The notes: generated by a model from the letters alone, not told the origin. Shown: positions 52,572-61,773, counted from the stretch's first letter. The stretch is DNA of 64,000 nucleotides from Granulicella sp. dw_53 (GCF_018449545.1 NZ_JAAVUR010000001.1:124001-188000); one strand, 5' to 3'. Program-made: numbers and translations.

Positions 52572-52985
52572 CTACAGCGCAGAGTGTTCTTCGGCGGCCT
52601 GGGTAGACAGGCCCGGCTGATCGTTCAGCCGGTGGTAGGTGAAGTACGAAATGAAAACAACCGTGATTGGAATCACGAGCCTCACCCCTTGGGCGAACCC
52701 TTGAACGGCAAAATGGCACCACGCTGCTCCGACGAAGTCGAAGACGAAACCTGCATAAGCCCATTCCTTGAGCCTTGGATACTTGGGTACCAAGAGAGTG
52801 ATAGCGCCAGCTATTTTCAGAATTCCGATCAGGTTCATGATGTAAAGGGGAAAGCCTATTTCGTGGAATTTCGTATCCATAATCTGCGTGTGCAGCAGAT
52901 ACGAGGTCCCGGTGAAAAGAAACACGCAGCAAAACAAACCTGTGCTTGCCCAATACGCGATCTTCAAAGTCTTCAGAGTTTTCAT
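52572..52985 (-). CDS. DoxX-like membrane protein
   Basis: Protein of 137 residues with four membrane helices. The pattern FCCVFLFTGTSYLLH, IGILKIAGAITLLVPKYPRL and KEWAYAGFVFDFVGAAWCH is typical of the DoxX-like family. Such proteins often associate with redox enzymes of the periplasm. It is probably in the transcript that starts before the MBL-fold gene. Confidence 0.7.
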   Translation of the reverse strand: MKTLKTLKIAYWASTGLFCCVFLFTGTSYLLHTQIMDTKFHEIGFPLYIMNLIGILKIAGAITLLVPKYPRLKEWAYAGFVFDFVGAAWCHFAVQGFAQGVRLVIPITVVFISYFTYHRLNDQPGLSTQAAEEHSAL

Positions 52986-53054
52986 TGGTTGCTCCTGAGC
53001 ACTGTTTCTATGTGGGGAGCCCCATATGGGGCCGGTATTCCGAATCGCGGGGAT

Positions 53055-54044
53055 CTAACGTGTCGCCTTCGCTTCCGCGTACAGAGCCGACACAAACCGA
53101 TCAGCACTATTGCCTAGGCCAGCGGGCAAGGGATCTGTCCCACCCGGAACCTTGGCGTCGTACGGAGTGGTGAGCTTCGCAGCGATCACCTGTTGAAGCG
53201 AGGCTCCACTCGCCACCATCGCCTGAACCTTGGCTCGAATATCTACGATCATGTCGCGGTAGTCTTTGACATCTGCGAGTGTGGGCAGCGACCCATGCCC
53301 AGGCACGAGCTTCGTATTTGCATCAGCGGTACTCAGCAACAGATCGATGGCTTCGAGCGTTCCCTTGAATGAGGCACCGCGAGTCGCGTCGACAAACGGA
53401 TAGCCGTAGTTGCGGTAAAAGTCGCCGATCATGATGACATTGGCCGTTTCGAAGCGGATCATCGTGTCGCCGTTGGTGTGGCCTGATGGAAGGGGGATGA
53501 GATCTACCGTTTCACCGTCGAGGTGAATCTTCAACGGCGAATTGCTTCCGTAGGTCACGATGGGAAGGCGCTCGGGATCTTTCCAAGAAGCAGCATCTCC
53601 AATCGCTGCCAGAACTGCCGGAGGAGGTGGCGTGATGAGAGCCTGTCTCACTTCTTCACGGGCGAAGATGAGAGCACCCACCTTTGCAAACTTAGGATTT
53701 CCCCCAGTGTGGTCAGGATGATAATGGGTGTCGATCAGAAACCGGATCGGGCCGGGATTGATCTGCTTGATCGCAGCAGCGAGCTTATCGGAAAGAGGCG
53801 CGTAGGTCGCATCGACCATCAACACTCCCTCCGGTCCCGCCAGGATACCGATACGACCGCCGGCTGCTTCGGGATGGCCAGCATCCGCGCCGGGCGAGCC
53901 GGTAAGGATGTAGACATTCGGCGCGAGCTGCTGGGGAATGAACTGTACTTTCGCGTAGTTAATTCCAGGCCCCTGGGCGACAGCCAGTGCAGTAATCATT
54001 ACCGCAGCAAAGGCAAAGAACGCGTTCCTAAAAATGGTTTTCAT
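53055..54044 (-). CDS. Secreted metallo-beta-lactamase-fold hydrolase
   Basis: Protein of 329 residues with a signal peptide (ALAVAQG). The zinc motif HxHxDH is complete in FLIDTHYHPDHTGGNPKF. Further ligands are in LPSGHTNGDTMIRF, VIMIGDFYRNYG and KLVPGHGSLP. It resembles the QuiP/SoxH-like branch of periplasmic MBL hydrolases. The substrate is unknown. The ATG at 54044 is preferred, since the signal peptide begins there. The promoter carries three 10-bp-spaced boxes (54124-54149). Confidence 0.8.
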   Translation of the reverse strand: MKTIFRNAFFAFAAVMITALAVAQGPGINYAKVQFIPQQLAPNVYILTGSPGADAGHPEAAGGRIGILAGPEGVLMVDATYAPLSDKLAAAIKQINPGPIRFLIDTHYHPDHTGGNPKFAKVGALIFAREEVRQALITPPPPAVLAAIGDAASWKDPERLPIVTYGSNSPLKIHLDGETVDLIPLPSGHTNGDTMIRFETANVIMIGDFYRNYGYPFVDATRGASFKGTLEAIDLLLSTADANTKLVPGHGSLPTLADVKDYRDMIVDIRAKVQAMVASGASLQQVIAAKLTTPYDAKVPGGTDPLPAGLGNSADRFVSALYAEAKATR

Positions 54045-54095
54045 GCTGTATTCGCTCCTTCGATCGAGCACTGAAGTGCAACCGATCTGGACTTG

Positions 54096-54149
54096 ATTAC
54101 AGCTCCCTTTGAAGACCTGCTTCGTAAGCTTGTGTGAAGTTAGGTAAAG
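54096..54149 (-). promoter_or_regulatory. CpxR-type promoter of the MBL gene
   Basis: Plus-strand boxes GTAAG (54124), GTGAA (54134) and GTAAA (54144) are spaced exactly 10 bp. The -10 element TGTAAT (54101-54096, minus strand) lies 23 bp from the first box, the same distance as in the promoters at 54971-55024 and 55884-55937. Confidence 0.7.
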
Positions 54150-54167
54150 CAAGAGAGCTCTCAAGGC

Positions 54168-54902
54168 TTACTGCTGTTGCACTTTGAAGTTCGTCACAAA
54201 TACGTCCGTATTATGCGCAAAACGAAGGCCATAAGAACCGTCGAATGACTTGAGCCTCTTGGGTCCAGTCAGTGTGGCTTTGTCGTATGTGCCGACCGCA
54301 GCTCCATTGATCGAACAAGTGATTTTGTCGTCCTTGACCGAGAGCGCGATGTCTTGCGTTACAGGCTGGCCTTTGTCGGAGGCTCTATGGATGGCTTGAT
54401 GTTTCTCTCCAAAGAGACCGTTTAGTCGGAACGGTGCTGGCCCAAACCCACGCGCTATGAATCTTCCGTCTCCGTACGCGCCACAGTAGAACGAGGTTTG
54501 GGACGAGGTCCCCATATCGTTCCCGCCGATGAAGACTCCGTAGGGATGAGGATGAGAATTGAGATTCATGAACTTGGGTTCATTGAAGGTCGCTGTCACC
54601 GTGTAGTTTCCTGTGACAATCGAACCCGTCTTCCAGTAACTAACGGCTGGACCGGTTGTGATGTGAAATGCACCGGTTTCCTCTGCAAGCCTTGCATCGG
54701 AAATTGACATGCCAGCTTTCTGCTCAGCGGCATCGACCTTTCCACTCCAGCCGGAGATCCCACCATCCGTAACCGCGCGTGAACCCTCCGCGGGTGGGCT
54801 TCCCGGCAAACCTACGAGACGCTTGCGTATGGATGTGCAGCCCGTAAGAAGAACGATGACCATCATTGAGGCAACGAACGATTGGAACCTGATCTTGAGC
54901 AT
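54168..54902 (-). CDS. LamG/DUF1080-like lipoprotein, copy 2
   Basis: Protein of 244 residues with a lipobox (VLLTGC), so it should be lipid-anchored. Its beta-domain is highly similar to the protein at 47830-48561: FMNLNSHPHPYGVFIGGNDM, GFGPAPFRLNGLFGE, GYGLRFAHNTDVFV-like end. The first copy has a membrane helix instead of a lipobox. Function unknown. Its promoter belongs to the boxed set (54971-55024). Confidence 0.68.
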   Translation of the reverse strand: MLKIRFQSFVASMMVIVLLTGCTSIRKRLVGLPGSPPAEGSRAVTDGGISGWSGKVDAAEQKAGMSISDARLAEETGAFHITTGPAVSYWKTGSIVTGNYTVTATFNEPKFMNLNSHPHPYGVFIGGNDMGTSSQTSFYCGAYGDGRFIARGFGPAPFRLNGLFGEKHQAIHRASDKGQPVTQDIALSVKDDKITCSINGAAVGTYDKATLTGPKRLKSFDGSYGLRFAHNTDVFVTNFKVQQQ

Positions 54903-54970
54903 TGCTACCTCTATTCACATCGGTAGAAACGCGCTGCATCGCTAGCCGCAGTCCGCGTTCCCCAATGCAC

Positions 54971-55024
54971 ATTACAAGGGGAACGCACACCCACTGACGT
55001 AAGGGTCTGTAAAGGTTTGTAAGG
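54971..55024 (-). promoter_or_regulatory. CpxR-type promoter of the LamG-like lipoprotein gene
   Basis: Three plus-strand GTAA boxes at 54999, 55009 and 55019 (10-bp period) and TGTAAT as -10 (54976-54971, minus strand). On the minus strand the box region matches 61835-61860 at 22 of 26 positions. Confidence 0.75.
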
Positions 55025-55295
55025 AGGAGCCCACTTCGACGTAGGCGGTGGGAGGGGCTTCTCAGCCTTCCACCAGCGAAGAATTACAGACCACGTTCAT
55101 CAGCACAGAGATGCACGAGTTCAAGAGAGAGCAACAACCACTCGTCCTGTGCCTCACCAACCAACCGATTGCAGAGGAGGCAGATGGACTGAATGCCTTG
55201 TGCCGTCAAACGATGCTTGAACCGACGGGATTGCAATTCGTTGTCTGCATTATCCCGGCAAATGGTTTGAGGAGAAGAGGATGAACGGGCGGTCT
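55025..55295. other. Spacer upstream of the boxed promoter
   Basis: About 270 bp between the lipoprotein promoter and the sigma-factor gene's stop. Frames on both strands are open, but neither is protein-like. Nothing supported. Confidence 0.45.
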
Positions 55296-55871
55296 TCATC
55301 GGGCCGCCTCAAGTTGATCTCGCAACATCCGCCGCGCACGGACCAAGCGGCTTTTGACTGTAGGCTCCGTCAAGTTGAGAGTTCCTCGAACCTCGGCGAT
55401 GGAAAGTTCGTCAACGTAGTAGAGCTTGATGATCTCCCTGTACATCTTCGGTAACCGCGTGGTGCATCGCTCAAGTAGAGCTTTCGACTCTCCCGCATAT
55501 AAGGCAGCATCGGGCGTGGGTCGGGAATCACGTAGCTCAAATTGGGGTCTGTCGTCATCGCCCGCCAGGTATTCATCGAGGGAGACCGCGCGGTCGCGCT
55601 TGCGCTGCCGGAGGCAGGTCAAAGCCTGATTAATGGCAATGCGAGTCAGCCAGGTTGAGAATTGTGACTGCCCACGGAACTGATGGGCTTTTGTCGCTAC
55701 GCGGTAAAGCGTTTCCTGTACGGCATCTTCAGCATCTTCGTGATTTCCAGTGATACGGTATGCAAGTCGAAACAGTCGCGACCGATAGCTGGCGAAAAGT
55801 GAGTCGACAGACGCGGCTCCCGGTATGGTTCCCGGAAGCGTAAGAGAGGCGGCGTTGGATAAGGCATTCAT
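55296..55871 (-). CDS. ECF-type RNA polymerase sigma factor
   Basis: Sigma factor of 191 residues. Region 2: LFASYRSRLFRLAYRITGNH, EDAEDAVQETLYRV, STWLTRIAINQALTCLR. Region 4: LPKMYREIIKLYYVDELSIA and LTEPTVKSRLVRARRMLRDQ. No anti-sigma gene is adjacent. Instead its promoter carries CpxR-type boxes and the CpxAR-like genes follow immediately upstream, so phospho-relay control is plausible. The start codon is only about 6 nt from the predicted transcription start. Confidence 0.88.
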   Translation of the reverse strand: MNALSNAASLTLPGTIPGAASVDSLFASYRSRLFRLAYRITGNHEDAEDAVQETLYRVATKAHQFRGQSQFSTWLTRIAINQALTCLRQRKRDRAVSLDEYLAGDDDRPQFELRDSRPTPDAALYAGESKALLERCTTRLPKMYREIIKLYYVDELSIAEVRGTLNLTEPTVKSRLVRARRMLRDQLEAAR

Positions 55872-55883
55872 CGCTGTGGGTCG

Positions 55884-55937
55884 ATTACATCGCTTACGGC
55901 AGCCTCACAATGTAAAGAGATGTTTGGATCGGTAAAG
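55884..55937 (-). promoter_or_regulatory. CpxR-type promoter of the ECF sigma gene
   Basis: GTAAAG (55912), GTTTGG (55922, degenerate) and GTAAAG (55932) at 10-bp spacing on the plus strand; -10 TGTAAT at 55889-55884 on the minus strand, 23 bp from the first box. Confidence 0.72.
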
Positions 55938-55940
55938 CCC

Positions 55941-57320
55941 TCAGCAGATGGGTTGAGCTAAGGGGAGGCGAATGGTCACAAGGAGACCCCGCCCTGATGT
56001 TGCGTTTGAGGCTTGAATCGTTCCGCCATGAAGTCGGATGACCCGATCCGTGATTGAGAGACCCAAGCCGACGCCGTCGTCGTCGGCGGCTCTATCAGCA
56101 TCGATAACGCGATAGAACGGCTCGAAGATGTTGTTAAGCTCCTTTTCGGGCACACCCTCGCCGTAGTCCCGAACGGTGATGGTCACATTTGCGGGGTCCG
56201 CCTTGTTCGAGCCGGCGAGATGGATGTCCACGGATGTGTTCGGAGCCGTATGTCTTACGGCATTTCGCACTACGTTTTCGATGGCGCTCCGCAGTAGGCT
56301 GTAGTCACCCTGCAGGGAGATGTCAGACTCGCTTGTGACGAGTACATGGCTCCCCGCTTTTTGTGCTTCAAAATCGGCGTCCGAGGCAATGCTTCTCACC
56401 AAATCGCTCAGTGCCAAACGGGTGGGATTCAAAAGGGTAGCTGTGTTCTCCAGCTTCGTGACGGTCAGTAGACGACCGATCAGTTCGTTCAGGCGTACCG
56501 TGTCGGTCTCAATCCTCACGAGAGCAGCGTCCTCGCCAACTCTGCCACGCAAAAGATCAATCGCGACATTCATGCGGGTTAGCGGTGATCGCAGTTCATG
56601 CGAGATGTCATAGAGCAACTGTCGTTGGCGCGAGATCACTCTCTGGTTGGTATCCGCCATGCAGTTAAAGTCCTGGACAAGATCTCCGAGTTCATCACGT
56701 CTCTTCGTGAGGTGCTCGTCTGCTCGAACGCTCAGATCGCCAGCGGTGATCCTTTGGGCAGCCAGGCGCAGATTCAAAACTGGCCGTGTCACGAATCGCG
56801 CCAGCGCGTAACAAATCCACCCCGAAATCAAGATGGCGAATCCCCCACGGAGAAGCAGCGAGGGGATATTGCTTTGTAGCATTGCGCGCGGCGCAACCGG
56901 GAGTTCAGAAGCAAAGAGGAGCGGCTCTCGATTCTCCTCCGCAATGCGCACAGCGATACGGACCGTTCCATTGGGCATCGAGAACTCGGAACCCGCACCC
57001 CGTTGGATACCACGAATCATTGGACCGAAGGTGTCACATTGCGTTCCGGCCATTGTCTGCCCTGCAGTGTTGAAGAGACATGCGCGAATTCTCACATCAC
57101 GCGAGAGATTTGTCAGATACGTGGTTCCCGCTGCCTGACCCTGGCCTTCGGTGATGTGCGCGGCAGCCGTGCCAAAATAGCGCACCGTCTCGACTAGACC
57201 TTCATGATCTTGTGGACGTATCTGACGATTCTGAAACATCACAATCGCTACGAGAGTGATCCCGGTTAGGAGGACCGTTGCCCAAAACCACGAGAAAATC
57301 TTAAGGAAGAGCCTTGTCAT
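55941..57320 (-). CDS. CpxA-like sensor histidine kinase
   Basis: Membrane kinase of 459 residues: TM1 (FWATVLLTGITLVAIVMF), periplasmic sensor of about 130 residues with a Cys pair (ACLFNTAGQTMAGTQC), TM2 (GGFAILISGWICYALARF), HAMP, H-box LLYDISHELRSPLTRMNVAI, N-box SAIENVVRNAVRH, G-box DYGEGVPEKELNNIFEPFY. The H-box context resembles CpxA. Its start overlaps the response-regulator stop by 4 bp. It likely reports envelope stress. Confidence 0.88.
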   Translation of the reverse strand: MTRLFLKIFSWFWATVLLTGITLVAIVMFQNRQIRPQDHEGLVETVRYFGTAAAHITEGQGQAAGTTYLTNLSRDVRIRACLFNTAGQTMAGTQCDTFGPMIRGIQRGAGSEFSMPNGTVRIAVRIAEENREPLLFASELPVAPRAMLQSNIPSLLLRGGFAILISGWICYALARFVTRPVLNLRLAAQRITAGDLSVRADEHLTKRRDELGDLVQDFNCMADTNQRVISRQRQLLYDISHELRSPLTRMNVAIDLLRGRVGEDAALVRIETDTVRLNELIGRLLTVTKLENTATLLNPTRLALSDLVRSIASDADFEAQKAGSHVLVTSESDISLQGDYSLLRSAIENVVRNAVRHTAPNTSVDIHLAGSNKADPANVTITVRDYGEGVPEKELNNIFEPFYRVIDADRAADDDGVGLGLSITDRVIRLHGGTIQASNATSGRGLLVTIRLPLAQPIC

Positions 57321-58012
57321 AGATCACTTCCGTTTGACTTCGGCGTCAGGATGTATCCGGTGCCACGCACGGTCTTGATCCGCTCAACTCCCCGGTTCGT
57401 ACTCAGCTTTTTCCGAAGATTACTAATATGCACATCGACGGTGCGGTCAGCGAAGCCGAGGCTACGTCCCATCGCTGCATCGGTTAGAAAATCCCGCGAG
57501 AGCACACGCCCCACGTTGCGAACGAGCACTTCAAGAATCGCAAACTCCACGGTTGTGAGGACGAGGGGCTTTCCCTGAAAGCGTGCCTCGCGTCGCTCTG
57601 CATCGATTGCGATATCGTCCGCGTCGACGCGAGTTGAAGTCTGGCTTCGCTCTTCGACCCGCCGTAGGATGGCTCGAATGCGTGCGATCAGTTCTCTAGG
57701 ATTGAAGGGCTTCGGAAGGTAGTCATCCGCTCCAAGCTCTAGGCCAAGGATACGGTCGATGTCATCTCCTTTGGCCGTGAGCATCAACACCGGCACCGCA
57801 GATTTCGTTCTTAGCGCCTTTAGAACTTCCATGCCACCCAAGCGCGGCATCATGATGTCCAGAATCACCAGGGAATATTGACAAGTGGTTGCCAGCTCAA
57901 GACCCTTCCGACCATCGTGGGCTGCCTCAAGCTGAAACCCTTCCGACTCCATACGCTCGGCCAAGAGCACGGAGAGCTCCCGATCATCGTCAATTATCAA
58001 CAGCCGGCTCAT
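57317..58012 (-). CDS. CpxR/OmpR-like response regulator
   Basis: Regulator of 231 residues: receiver with RLLIIDDDRELSVLLAERM, phospho-Asp in LVILDIMMPRLGG, LMLTAKGDD and PKPFNPREL. The winged-helix output domain has LVLTTVEFAILEVLVRNVG, FADRTVDVHISNLRKKL and VRGTGYIL. An ATG at 58033 is an alternative start. OmpR-family dimers bind direct repeats with a 10-11 bp period, which fits the repeated GTAA boxes found upstream of neighbouring genes and of this gene. Confidence 0.9.
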   Translation of the reverse strand: MSRLLIIDDDRELSVLLAERMESEGFQLEAAHDGRKGLELATTCQYSLVILDIMMPRLGGMEVLKALRTKSAVPVLMLTAKGDDIDRILGLELGADDYLPKPFNPRELIARIRAILRRVEERSQTSTRVDADDIAIDAERREARFQGKPLVLTTVEFAILEVLVRNVGRVLSRDFLTDAAMGRSLGFADRTVDVHISNLRKKLSTNRGVERIKTVRGTGYILTPKSNGSDL

Positions 58013-58072
58013 GCCTTCACGTTCAATCTCCATGTCCATCCTAAGGGCCGGAAGCAGTGCCGAGATACCGCC

Positions 58073-58088
58073 TTTACATACATTTACA
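58073..58088. promoter_or_regulatory. Boxes upstream of the response-regulator gene
   Basis: TTTACA at 58073-58078 and 58083-58088 on the plus strand, 10-bp period, 60-75 bp upstream of the cpxR-like start. Orientation is opposite to that in the three other promoters. It suggests autoregulation. Confidence 0.5.
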
Positions 58089-58123
58089 TTGGGCATCTCG
58101 GCACGGCTTCGCATGTCTCGTTG

Positions 58124-58546
58124 CTACTGAACCGGCTTCATCGGAGCGGTAGCGAGGAGGCTTTCAAGAGGAAGCCAGGTGGTCAGCGGAACAAGGTCGT
58201 ATGTTCCCAGCTTCGCCTTATCCAGCGGAAGATCTTCGAGCATCTTCCGAGCGTCCTCCACTGATTTCACATCCAGGACTAATATCAGTCCGTTCCGATC
58301 CTGTCGCACAAACCACTGATCGATCTTTCCCGACAAGTACAGCCGGACGATCGCATTGCGTTCGTAGGGTAAGGTGTTCTGAACCTCCGCTGATCGCGGG
58401 TCCGCCAGCAGGCGGGACATCGCAAGAACCTTCACCGTTGGTCCTGTTGGGCCCGTCGGGGTTGATGATGCGTTGGTGGACTGGGCAGAGCCTTGTATTA
58501 CGCAAAAGGTGGCTGCCAGGAACAAATAAACGATGTGCCTCTTCAT
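58124..58546 (-). CDS. Secreted YCII/muconolactone-isomerase-like protein
   Basis: Protein of 140 residues with a signal peptide (VIQGSAQ). The domain with LSGKIDQWFVRQDRNGLILV and VKSVEDARKMLEDLPL resembles the ferredoxin-like YCII/muconolactone isomerase fold. No catalytic assignment. It is 55 bp downstream of the second DinB-like gene. Confidence 0.55.
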   Translation of the reverse strand: MKRHIVYLFLAATFCVIQGSAQSTNASSTPTGPTGPTVKVLAMSRLLADPRSAEVQNTLPYERNAIVRLYLSGKIDQWFVRQDRNGLILVLDVKSVEDARKMLEDLPLDKAKLGTYDLVPLTTWLPLESLLATAPMKPVQ

Positions 58547-58601
58547 GAAGGTCTCCTGAGATCGAAAAGCAATTGAGATAGGGAGAAGCGGGACAAGACC
58601 G

Positions 58602-59186
58602 TTACTTTACGCTGGCTGGCGGAATGACTCCGTTCATGCGGAGGTATTCGACCATTTGGCCGTATTCGTCGGCTGTGTGTACGACGACGCCACCGGCTGC
58701 AGTGGCTCGCGTTACAGACCCGCCTCCAGGCGCGTTGACGCTCTCGAAGGCGTTCGCGGTCGTGATCGTGCCTATGGCCTTATGCAGGAAGGCGAACGAA
58801 GCTGCAAGCGCGGCGACGATTTGGTCTTTGTCCTTGAGCTGCGCGAGGGACTTCAGATCCACATCGGGTTTGATTCCTCCGAATCGAGCACCGAAACCGT
58901 AGTTCGCCTGCGTGACGTGAATTACCAGGGCTCCAAAGGTGCGTACCCCGCTGAAGTCGGTCTTCTGGGACGGTACGAAGATGGCGGCACTTGGAGCAAA
59001 GTCATATTTGTCTGCGGGCATCGCTTTGACCAGACTCATCATCTGGTTCTCGGTGCCGCTGAGCATAGCGTTGAGTGCCACGGATGGTTCGATGATGGAA
59101 CCAGGGGGTGTGTTGGAGGTTGAGGTCTGCGCTTTCGAGCAAACTACACAACAGAACATTGCAGCTGATAACAAGAGACGCTTCAT
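58602..59186 (-). CDS. Secreted DinB-like protein, second copy
   Basis: Protein of about 194 residues with a signal peptide (VVCSKAQ). DinB-like pattern: MMSLVKAMPADKYDFAPSAA, FGALVIHVTQANYGFGARFG and HTADEYGQMVEYLRMNGVIP, with His residues in the usual helices. Function unknown. It is distantly related to 51117-51719. Confidence 0.7.
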   Translation of the reverse strand: MKRLLLSAAMFCCVVCSKAQTSTSNTPPGSIIEPSVALNAMLSGTENQMMSLVKAMPADKYDFAPSAAIFVPSQKTDFSGVRTFGALVIHVTQANYGFGARFGGIKPDVDLKSLAQLKDKDQIVAALAASFAFLHKAIGTITTANAFESVNAPGGGSVTRATAAGGVVVHTADEYGQMVEYLRMNGVIPPASVK

Positions 59187-59300
59187 ATGTCGTAGTCCTT
59201 TCAAATGGTTGTTAGTTAGTGGTTACAACGGCTGATCAGTTCAGTACGGTCGCTCTTCTATGTGTATGGCGACCCTTCGTTTGGGCTACGACCGGAGTCA

Positions 59301-60581
59301 TTATTCATTCCGAGAAGCAGTTGCCTGCGGCTTCAACGCCACTGCAATGAGCAAACCTACACATCCAAAGATCGCGACAGACCATGCCCAGAGTGAGTAC
59401 ATGCCACGGCTAATAAGGCCACCGCTGAGGAGCGGCGCAAGAATCGCACAGACAGAAAATACCGACTGATTGACGCCCATCACTGCGCCTTGCTTCCCAG
59501 GACTCACTCGCTTTGAAAGTTGAGACAGTACAAGCGGACGGAGAATTGAGGCGCCAATGTTCGCGACCGTGAGAAGTGGGAGAAGGGCGATTAAGTTGGT
59601 ACAGAATCCGACCCCAACGAAGCCGGCGAGCAGGAGCAGAAAGCCGAGAGAAAGTAGATGTTCTTCACAGAATCGTCGTGTCAAAGATTTCATCAACGAG
59701 ATCTGAACAAGGATGTTGATCAATGCAACGTAGGTGAAGACCAATCCAATGTTCGCCGGGTTGAATGGATGGTCGTGAAACGTGAACCGGCCTGCGAGAA
59801 ACAGCGCTTGTCCTGACATGTACGTTGAAAGGGCAAGGTAGAAAGCTGTCATCAACCATGCAATGTGATTTGTGGATGGCGCGCTGAATACGTTTGAGAT
59901 TGTCCGCAAGGCAAACACTTCGTCAAATTCCCGTGAGTGTCGCAGTGGCTTATTGTGTGGGAGAAATATCCACGTCAGAATCAGGCTCAGAAGCGAGAGC
60001 GCAGCCGCTGCCCAGAGCGGCGCGTGAATGTTGCGGAGGGAGAGTAGTCCGCCAAGGGCGGGACCAATCATCATCCCGACCCCAAACGCGGCACCGATAA
60101 GACCGAAACCTCTCGTGCGTTCAGCAAAGGTTGTGTTGTCGGAAACATAGGCTTGCGCAACCGACATGTTGCCTGCACTCAGGCCATCAATGATGCGCGA
60201 GAGAAAGATCAACCAGAGAGAATTTGAGAGTGCGAAGAGGACGTAACCGACCAGGGAGCCCAGTTGACTCACAAGCAGAATGGGCTTGCGTCCGAGGCGA
60301 TCGGACAGTTGGCCAAGAACCGGTCCAGCAAGGAACTGGCAAAATGCGAAGACCGAGATGAGTGTCCCAACAGTGAACGCCGAAGCTCCGGTTCTTTCCG
60401 TGTAAAAAGGGAGCAGCGGTACAACAATACCGAGCCCCATAAAATCGACGGCAACAATCAAGACGACGGGGAGCATTTCTCGCAGAGGAAACGCCTTGTT
60501 CGATCCGAACGAAAGTGATGGAGAAGGTTCACTTGAAATGGGAATCGGGATGTCGAGTGTTGCTTCACTTCGGGTAGTCAT
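59301..60581 (-). CDS. MFS drug-efflux-type transporter (TetA-like)
   Basis: Transporter of about 426 residues with twelve membrane helices. Motif A is complete: GQLSDRLGRKPILLVS. MLPVVLIVAVDFMGLGIVVP and LPFYTERTGASAFTVG are typical of the TetA/DHA1 group. It probably exports a small lipophilic or cationic compound. GAGG lies 4 bp before the ATG at 60581. It is downstream of a TetR gene and a membrane-protein gene in one operon, so the exported compound may also be the TetR inducer. Confidence 0.85.
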   Translation of the reverse strand: MTTRSEATLDIPIPISSEPSPSLSFGSNKAFPLREMLPVVLIVAVDFMGLGIVVPLLPFYTERTGASAFTVGTLISVFAFCQFLAGPVLGQLSDRLGRKPILLVSQLGSLVGYVLFALSNSLWLIFLSRIIDGLSAGNMSVAQAYVSDNTTFAERTRGFGLIGAAFGVGMMIGPALGGLLSLRNIHAPLWAAAALSLLSLILTWIFLPHNKPLRHSREFDEVFALRTISNVFSAPSTNHIAWLMTAFYLALSTYMSGQALFLAGRFTFHDHPFNPANIGLVFTYVALINILVQISLMKSLTRRFCEEHLLSLGFLLLLAGFVGVGFCTNLIALLPLLTVANIGASILRPLVLSQLSKRVSPGKQGAVMGVNQSVFSVCAILAPLLSGGLISRGMYSLWAWSVAIFGCVGLLIAVALKPQATASRNE

Positions 60582-60627
60582 CTGGCCTCGTAACTTGCTT
60601 AGCGTTGAATCAATGAGGCAAGTGCAG

Positions 60628-61191
60628 TCACGCAGAAGCGATGCGCTGCCTCGCATCTTGTTTACGGGACAATGCTGCAACACTCGATAACGGTTCGTTT
60701 CTTCGTGAAATCAGTTGCCACACGAGGAGTGGCACACTCACCATCAGCACAGGGATATAGAAATCAAGGATTAGCCAAGTGACTCCGGCTGCTTTCCCCC
60801 ACAAAGGCTCATGCGCCTTTCGTAGAATCCCGATGATCATGTCCACTGTCGTCTCTGTGGCGAGAATCCATGAGAACCAAATCCCAATTCGTCGGTGTGC
60901 AGAAGGAAGCGATTGGATTGCGATGATCGACAAGAGCGCGATGGCAGCGCCCGCGACATCTCCGACCACCGCTTCAAGTGCTGCGCGGTTCGATAGGGGG
61001 TAACCGTCGTGCTGTGCCGAGAACAGAATGAGCGTGACGTATCTCGGAACATGGAGCCAAAGGAGGCTGAGGAGTGCATCGCGGCGCGTCACTCGCAAAG
61101 ACCAGGGAACGTAGTACCAAAGAGCGAGCAGGGTGCTGACAATCAGACTCCCCAGCATCGCGCTTACCTGGGCCGATGAAAGATAGTTCAT
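60628..61191 (-). CDS. Polytopic membrane protein, copy 2
   Basis: Protein of 187 residues with four or five membrane helices, paralogous to 50485-50970 (shared Y-x-P-W region, HDGYPLSNRAALEAVVGDVA, LLVWQL). Function unknown. Its start overlaps the tetR stop. Confidence 0.65.
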   Translation of the reverse strand: MNYLSSAQVSAMLGSLIVSTLLALWYYVPWSLRVTRRDALLSLLWLHVPRYVTLILFSAQHDGYPLSNRAALEAVVGDVAGAAIALLSIIAIQSLPSAHRRIGIWFSWILATETTVDMIIGILRKAHEPLWGKAAGVTWLILDFYIPVLMVSVPLLVWQLISRRNEPLSSVAALSRKQDARQRIASA

Positions 61192-61754
61192 GTCAAATCC
61201 TTAAGCAGTTTTGAACGGGTAACGGTAAGTATGTGTTCCGAAAATTCTTTGTCGTCCACGGCGCGAGCCAGAATCATCGCTCCGACCATGGACGCTACGG
61301 TGGCGAGCATCTCGTCCTGTCGCTCCAGAGAGGTTCCTCGTCTTTCCGGAAGCTTCTCTCCTAAACGAGCAGCGGCACCTTTCACAATGCGGGTGAACGA
61401 ATTGCGAACCGTCGCTCCCTGCCTCGGCATGTCCCCGCCCAGTGCGGCCATAAAACAGCCAGAGCCGGGATTATCCCGATGACCAGGCGTTAGATATCGA
61501 GAAATTGCTTCTTCGATACTCGGGTTGAGCCGAGCGGCCATCGCACCTGTACGCTCGAATCCGAAGTCGAGCGCTTCCGCCAAAAGCTTCTCTTTGGAAC
61601 CGAACTGGCTGTACAGGCTGCCGTGGGTCATCCCCGCAGCTTGACCCAGAGCGTCGACGCCAACACCCGGCACTCCACGTTCCCGAAATAATTTCGCTGC
61701 GCTTGTCAGAATCAACTCTCGGTTCTCGGCGGCTTTCTTCTTGGAAATCTTCAT
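61188..61754 (-). CDS. TetR-family repressor
   Basis: Repressor of 188 residues: N-terminal HTH ELILTSAAKLFRERGVPGVG, VDALGQAAGMTHGSLYSQFG, SKEKLLAEAL. The C-terminal domain has FMAALGGDMPRQGATVRNSF and belongs to the group near AcuR/RutR-like factors for small-molecule sensing. The ATG at 61754 has GAGG 6 bp upstream and is preferred to 61766. A perfect palindrome lies immediately upstream (61774-61789), and a near copy sits in the amine oxidase promoter 11 kb away. Confidence 0.87.
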   Translation of the reverse strand: MKISKKKAAENRELILTSAAKLFRERGVPGVGVDALGQAAGMTHGSLYSQFGSKEKLLAEALDFGFERTGAMAARLNPSIEEAISRYLTPGHRDNPGSGCFMAALGGDMPRQGATVRNSFTRIVKGAAARLGEKLPERRGTSLERQDEMLATVASMVGAMILARAVDDKEFSEHILTVTRSKLLKDLT

Positions 61755-61773
61755 CACAGACCTCATCCTTTTT

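Noticed and set aside
55048..55284. Open frames on both strands downstream of the ECF sigma gene
   Set aside because: Neither has protein-like features; coding on one would exclude the other.
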